Below, one piece after another: positions 60,289 through 64,000 of a stretch of DNA of 64,000 nucleotides. Source of the stretch: Nocardiopsis sp. FIRDI 009 (GTDB taxonomy: Bacteria > Actinomycetota > Actinomycetes > Streptosporangiales > Streptosporangiaceae); assembly GCF_003386285.1 (NCBI RefSeq), contig NZ_QPNC01000018.1:62001-126000 (forward strand), given 5' to 3'. Under the pieces are notes generated by a model. That model did not search any database, had not been told where the DNA came from, and saw only the letters and a list, made by a program, of their open reading frames with translations. Numbering within the stretch: position 1 is the stretch's first letter; the number at the start of each line of letters is the position of its first letter. The translations under genes were made by a program, and so were the position numbers.

Positions 60289-61536
60289 GTGACCACCACC
60301 ACCGCCCAGGTCCCCGAACAGACGAGTGTCGGGGCCCGTGAGGACGAACTGATCGAGGAACTGACCGGAGAGCTGCGGGCGACTGTGGAGGAGGAGGTGA
60401 CCGAAGGCGGATCTCCCGCCCGCATCCTGCGGCTCCGCATGCCGGACGGCACGCGCCAGGTGCTCAAACTCCAGGTGGAGATGCCCGGTGCCGTGGACGG
60501 GCACGACCTGGAGTCCTTCCGGGTCAAGCTCCGTCAGATCGACAAGATCCGGGCGGACGCACCGGCCCTGCGTGACGTGTACACGGAGAAGCTGCGCGAG
60601 TTCCACGGCCATGACTGGTCCGCGTACACGATGCCCTACTACCCCAACGAGGACATCGCGGCCGTCATCCGAGGTGAGCGGTCCGACGTCGCGGAGTTCT
60701 TCAACCGCTTCGACGTCACCATGTCCCTCCTGGCCCGTCGAGGGTGGAGCCTGGAGGAGGTCCGCTCGGAGCCCGGGCAGATCGCTGAGATACACGCGGA
60801 CCGGTTGACCCGCCGGTTCTGGCTCCTGGAGAGGCACCTGCCGCGGGAGTACACCGAGCGGGGGCGCCTCGTCGTCAACGGCGTCCCCTGTCGGCACCCG
60901 CTGGAGATCGCCGAACTCCTCGGTCAACGTCCGGAGCTGACCCGGCACGTGGACGCCACCCGGTTGCACTTCCCCGCGCACGGTGACCTGAACACGCGCA
61001 ACGTGCTCATCACCGGCCGGGAGGACGGCCGACCGACCGTGCGGATCATCGACCCGCGCGGCACGCTCCAGCCTTGGGACCTCGGCTACGACTGGGGCAA
61101 GGTGCTCTTCAGCCTGACTGTGTGGGACGCCGGTCTCCGCGAGGGCTTCGAGATCGACACCGCCGGTACGGGCTCCGTCCGGGAGGTGTCCGTCCACCAG
61201 CGGGGCGGACTCTATCCGGGGTACCGGGAGGCCGCCCGGGGGCTGGTCGACGCGATCGCCGACCACGAGGATCTGGCCCCCCTGGTGGCCGAGGACCCGG
61301 GATGGCGCAGCCGTCTCCTCCTCGGTCACGGCTTCCACCTCCTGGCCGAGGCCGCGTGCCGACTGTCCGACATCAAGAAGCGCGCCAGCACGGTCGGAAG
61401 CATCGACCTGAGCCCGATCGAACTGGCCGGCGGGCACTATCTGCTGGGTGTGCTGTTCCTGGAGGACGCTGTCGCGCAGTTGGAGGAGAACGGCGAGATC
61501 GACCCCAGGAGCCACCTGGATCTGCTGGACCTCTGA
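60289..61536 (+). CDS. Aminoglycoside-phosphotransferase-like small-molecule kinase
   Basis: 415 aa, protein-kinase-like fold. The catalytic loop HFPAHGDLNTRNVLITGRED (HGDxxxxN) is near residue 230 and the metal-binding VRIIDPRGTLQPWDLGYDWG (IDP in place of DFG/IDW) near 250; the ATP lysine is probably in RQVLKLQVEMP near 62. Expected to phosphorylate a sugar or alcohol. AGGAGGA precedes GTG 60289; 61 bp after the aldolase-like gene. Confidence 0.8.
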   Translation: MTTTTAQVPEQTSVGAREDELIEELTGELRATVEEEVTEGGSPARILRLRMPDGTRQVLKLQVEMPGAVDGHDLESFRVKLRQIDKIRADAPALRDVYTEKLREFHGHDWSAYTMPYYPNEDIAAVIRGERSDVAEFFNRFDVTMSLLARRGWSLEEVRSEPGQIAEIHADRLTRRFWLLERHLPREYTERGRLVVNGVPCRHPLEIAELLGQRPELTRHVDATRLHFPAHGDLNTRNVLITGREDGRPTVRIIDPRGTLQPWDLGYDWGKVLFSLTVWDAGLREGFEIDTAGTGSVREVSVHQRGGLYPGYREAARGLVDAIADHEDLAPLVAEDPGWRSRLLLGHGFHLLAEAACRLSDIKKRASTVGSIDLSPIELAGGHYLLGVLFLEDAVAQLEENGEIDPRSHLDLLDL

Positions 61537-61622
61537 CGCTTCGGTCCGACCCGGGGGTGGGGACGTCGAGGGCCCCACCCCCTTCCCCGCTGTCCTCGTT
61601 TCACGTTTTCCGGAAAGGAGTC

Positions 61623-62276
61623 ATGGTGTTGGAGTGCGACGCGGTGCTGTTCGACTTGGACGGGGTGCTCGTGGAGTCGGGTCCCGTCATCGAGAGGATG
61701 TGGCGGGGGTGGGCCGCACGGCGGGGCCTGGACCCTGACGAGGTGATGGCACTCACCCCCGGACGCCGCGCGCCGGACGTGGTGCGTCTGGCCGCTCCCG
61801 AACTGGATGCGGTGAAGGAGGCGGACGACCTTGAGGAGCACCAGGTCGCCGACCCCCACCTGCTGCGGGAGATCCCGGGGGCCCGGGCGCTGACCGGGGC
61901 GCTTCCGGTCGGCGCGTGGGCCGTGGTCACCTCCGGAAGCAGGTTCGTGGCCACGACGCGGCTGCGCGCCGTCGGCGTCACGGAACCCCCGGTGCTCGTC
62001 ACCGCCGACGACGTGGTGCACGGCAAGCCCAGCCCGGAGGGATACTTGTCGGCGGCCGAGGCGCTGGGGGTCCCGGCTGGCAGGTGCGTGGTCGTCGAGG
62101 ACGCGCCCAGCGGCGTACGCGCGGGATTGGCCGCCGGTATGCGGGTGATCGGGGTCGAGGGGGGTGGTGTCGGCGACGGGGTCGAGTTCGTCGTCGCCGA
62201 CCTCACCTCCCTGAGCGTCACGGTGGTCTCGGGCGGGGGAGGCGGTCTGCGGATCAGTCGGACAGCAACGCGGTGA
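61623..62276 (+). CDS. HAD phosphatase, beta-phosphoglucomutase/sugar-phosphatase type
   Basis: 217 aa. Motif I AVLFDLDGVLVESGPVIERM near residues 6-25 (both Asp), helical C1 cap next, motif II WAVVTSGSRFVATTRLRAVG near 100, Lys in VVHGKPSPEGYLSAAEALGV near 138, motif IV CVVVEDAPSGVRAGLAAGM near 160. Expected substrate is a sugar phosphate, which fits the preceding kinase and aldolase-like genes. AAAGGAG precedes ATG 61623. Its end overlaps the convergent MarR gene by 23 bp. Confidence 0.88.
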   Translation: MVLECDAVLFDLDGVLVESGPVIERMWRGWAARRGLDPDEVMALTPGRRAPDVVRLAAPELDAVKEADDLEEHQVADPHLLREIPGARALTGALPVGAWAVVTSGSRFVATTRLRAVGVTEPPVLVTADDVVHGKPSPEGYLSAAEALGVPAGRCVVVEDAPSGVRAGLAAGMRVIGVEGGGVGDGVEFVVADLTSLSVTVVSGGGGGLRISRTATR

Positions 62277-62712
62277 CCGCCGCGCGCAGGTCACCCTCCC
62301 GTTCCTCGGCCAGGACCCTCTCCAGAGTGGCCACGTAGCTCTTCCTGGCCTCCTCGACCTTGGCGCGCCCCTTGTCGGTGATCTGCGTGTAGACGCCCCG
62401 CCGGTCGTCGGCGCAGTGGTAGCGCTCGGTCAGTCCGTTGCGCTCCAGGCGGCCGACCAGCCTGCTGAGCGAGCTCTGGTTGATCGGGATGGAGTCGGCC
62501 AGGAACTGCTGGCGAAGGTGCCCGTTGTCGTCGGAGTAGTGGAGGGCGACCAGGGCCGAGTACTCCGAACACGTCAGGCCGTGCGGCTCCAGGGCCACCT
62601 CCAACCGCTCGCGTACCCGCGCCTCGAACAGACGCAGCCGGCGCCAGTTGCTCTCCAGTTCGGTGGGCTCCTGGATGCGCGGGACGGGGTGGGTGGAGGA
62701 GGCGGAGCTCAT
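62254..62712 (-). CDS. MarR-family transcriptional regulator
   Basis: 152 aa. Winged-HTH: LTCSEYSALVALHYSDDNGH, LADSIPINQSSLSRLVGRLE, RNGLTERYHCADDRRGVYTQ (DDRRG wing). ATG 62712 with GGGAG upstream. Divergent from an MFS exporter gene with an 11-3-11 palindrome between them, the standard MarR/exporter arrangement; likely represses both and may respond to the product of the adjacent cluster. Confidence 0.9.
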   Translation of the reverse strand: MSSASSTHPVPRIQEPTELESNWRRLRLFEARVRERLEVALEPHGLTCSEYSALVALHYSDDNGHLRQQFLADSIPINQSSLSRLVGRLERNGLTERYHCADDRRGVYTQITDKGRAKVEEARKSYVATLERVLAEEREGDLRAAVTALLSD

Positions 62713-62798
62713 GTACGACTCCCAGTCGTTGTGGACTTTGCACCAGCATACCCCTTCCATGCGTCTAACGTCCGAGCGCACGTTTGAACCAAGGATAG

Positions 62799-62823
62799 CG
62801 CCTGTGCAATAGTTGCACAGGCG
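62799..62823. promoter_or_regulatory. 25-bp MarR operator (11-3-11 palindrome)
   Basis: CGCCTGTGCAA-TAG-TTGCACAGGCG: perfect 11-bp arms around TAG, midway between the MarR and MFS genes (TTGCAC half-sites). Confidence 0.8.
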
Positions 62824-62909
62824 TGTACTTCTGGAGAGGTTACACGCCCCGACCCGCCCTGCCCCCGCGGGAAGGACCCAACAGAGCCGCTACCAGCGGA
62901 GGAACCTCC

Positions 62910-64000
62910 ATGCCCCTCGCCGTATTCGCCCTGATGATCGCCAGTTTCGGTATCGGTACGACCGAGTTCGTGATCATGGGCCTGCTTCCCGAGGTCGCCG
63001 ACGACATGTCGGTCAGCCTCACCAGAGCCGGACTGCTCATCTCCGGCTACGCGCTCGGAGTCGTCTTCGGCGGCCCGTTGTTCACCGCAGCGGCCACACG
63101 CATGCCCCGCAAGAGGATGCTGCTGATCCTCATGGTCCTGTTCATCCTGGGCAACACGCTCTCTGCGGTCGCGCCCGCCTACTGGATCCTCATGGTGGGC
63201 CGGATCCTGGCCGCGATCTGTCACGGTGCCTTCCTCGGCATCGGCTCCGTCGTCGCCGCGGACATGGTCGCCCAGGACAAGCGCTCCCGGGCGATCTCGC
63301 TCGTCTTCACCGGACTGACCGTCGCCAACGTGTTCGGCGCCCCCATGGGCACCTGGATCGGGCAGTCCTTCGACTGGCGCGCGACGTTCTGGGCCATCGC
63401 CGCGATCGGCGTGATCAGCCTGATCGGCCTCGCGGTCCTGGTGCCCACCAGGCGCGACGACGGTTCCGTGCGCCTGCGGGACGAACTGGCGGTGTTCCGC
63501 CGAGGCCAGGTGTGGATGGCACTCGCGATCGCCGGTCTGAGCATCGGCGCCCTGTTCGCCGCGTTCAGCTACGTCGCCCCGCTCATGACGGAGGTCGCCG
63601 GGTTCAGTTCCGGGATGCTGACGCCGCTGCTCATGCTCTTCGGCGTCGGGTTGGTCATCGGCAACCTGCTGGGCGGCCGGTACGCCGACCGCGCACAGGT
63701 CGCGACACTGCTGACCGCGCAGGCGCTGCTGTTCGCGGTCCTGATCGTCTTCGCCCTGACCGCCCGGTTCGAGGTGGCCGCCGTCGTCCTGCTCATGCTG
63801 CTGGGCGGTGCGGGCTTCGCCACGGTCCCCGGGTTCATGACGAGGGTCATCGACAAGGCGAGGGGGGCCACCACGCTCGCCGCCGCCGTCGCCTCCTCCG
63901 CGGCTAACGCGGGGATCGCGGTCGGTTCCTACCTGGCCGGGACGACGATCGACGCGGGTTACGGATACACCGCGCCCCTGGTGGTCGGCGCGCTCATGGC
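62910..64000 (+). CDS. DHA1-type MFS exporter, 3' end outside the window
   Basis: At least 363 codons, open to the window edge. AraJ/Cml/Bcr-like: LMIASFGIGTTEFVIMGLLP at the N-terminus (the TEF motif of this subfamily), AATRMPRKRMLLILMVLFIL loop 2-3, GAFLGIGSVVAADMVAQDKR, and TVANVFGAPMGTWIGQSFDW in span 5. GCGGAGGAA (62897-62905) precedes ATG 62910. Likely exports a small product or drug under control of the divergent MarR regulator. Confidence 0.9.
   Translation, partial: MPLAVFALMIASFGIGTTEFVIMGLLPEVADDMSVSLTRAGLLISGYALGVVFGGPLFTAAATRMPRKRMLLILMVLFILGNTLSAVAPAYWILMVGRILAAICHGAFLGIGSVVAADMVAQDKRSRAISLVFTGLTVANVFGAPMGTWIGQSFDWRATFWAIAAIGVISLIGLAVLVPTRRDDGSVRLRDELAVFRRGQVWMALAIAGLSIGALFAAFSYVAPLMTEVAGFSSGMLTPLLMLFGVGLVIGNLLGGRYADRAQVATLLTAQALLFAVLIVFALTARFEVAAVVLLMLLGGAGFATVPGFMTRVIDKARGATTLAAAVASSAANAGIAVGSYLAGTTIDAGYGYTAPLVVGALM

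Noticed and set aside
1..64000. CRISPR arrays, insertion sequences, rRNA operons, replication origin
   Set aside because: No regularly spaced repeats beyond the single 43-nt pair, no transposase or integrase motifs, no rRNA or DnaA-box cluster seen.

Overview
The window is about 70% or more G+C and reads as chromosome of a filamentous actinomycete. A member of the Nocardiopsaceae, Nocardiopsis or a close relative, fits best. This is an inference from content: cellulase genes behind the 14-bp CelR operator known from Thermobifida fusca, a SAV2177-type methyltransferase, an XRE/DUF397 pair with an ATPase-domain partner, an ECF sigma/Asp23/DUF6286 locus and a complete actinobacterial paa cluster. 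No rRNA, canonical tRNA, CRISPR array or insertion sequence was found.

Layout. 1-9.5 kb: O-methyltransferase, a frameshifted membrane-protein gene, a TetR regulator, gene debris, then a leftward unit in which a -10-like box is followed by two tandem tRNA-like cloverleaves running directly into the ATG of an uncharacterised 750-residue protein. A HAD phosphatase, a YcgL-type nucleotidyltransferase and a SAV2177-type methyltransferase follow. 9.6-19.4 kb: phenylacetate degradation. paaK is divergent from a thiolase/hydratase/dehydrogenase/isomerase operon, which is followed by paaABCDE and a thioesterase. Both rightward operons have the same palindrome ACCGAACGTTCGGT at their promoters, and a 19-codon leader ORF precedes the thiolase. 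19.6-25.1 kb: small conserved proteins, a damaged DeoR regulator, an ECF sigma factor with a zinc-finger/Asp23 fusion partner, and an LLM monooxygenase/FMN reductase pair. 25.2-28.9 kb: secreted GH6 cellulase (two CelR operators) and GH5 mannanase, both with CBM2 modules.

28.9-40.8 kb: mostly housekeeping and single genes (flavin reductase, PLP lyase, cytosolic subtilase, purB, MpaB-type oxygenase, GNAT, aminopeptidase P, two methyltransferases). 40.9-47.7 kb: an Opp/Nik-type ABC importer with fused permeases and a terminal MFS exporter, headed by a Zur-box-like palindrome; it resembles a metallophore uptake/export operon, and its permease gene carries a 1-nt frameshift. 47.7-56 kb: DhaKL, the XRE/DUF397/ATPase group, two CaCA-type antiporters, and a MerR regulator with a thioredoxin-like target behind a classic long-spacer promoter.

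56-64 kb: a pseudogene of an ADP-ribosylglycohydrolase, then a five-gene rightward cluster (FG-GAP propeller, ThuA-like, GatZ-like aldolase subunit, APH-like kinase, HAD phosphatase). It is flanked by a MarR regulator and a divergent MFS exporter that share an 11-3-11 palindrome. This looks like an undescribed sugar-type pathway.

The two most promising undescribed systems are the tandem tRNA-like leader with its 750-residue protein (4.1-6.5 kb) and the propeller/ThuA/GatZ/kinase/phosphatase cluster (57.0-62.3 kb).
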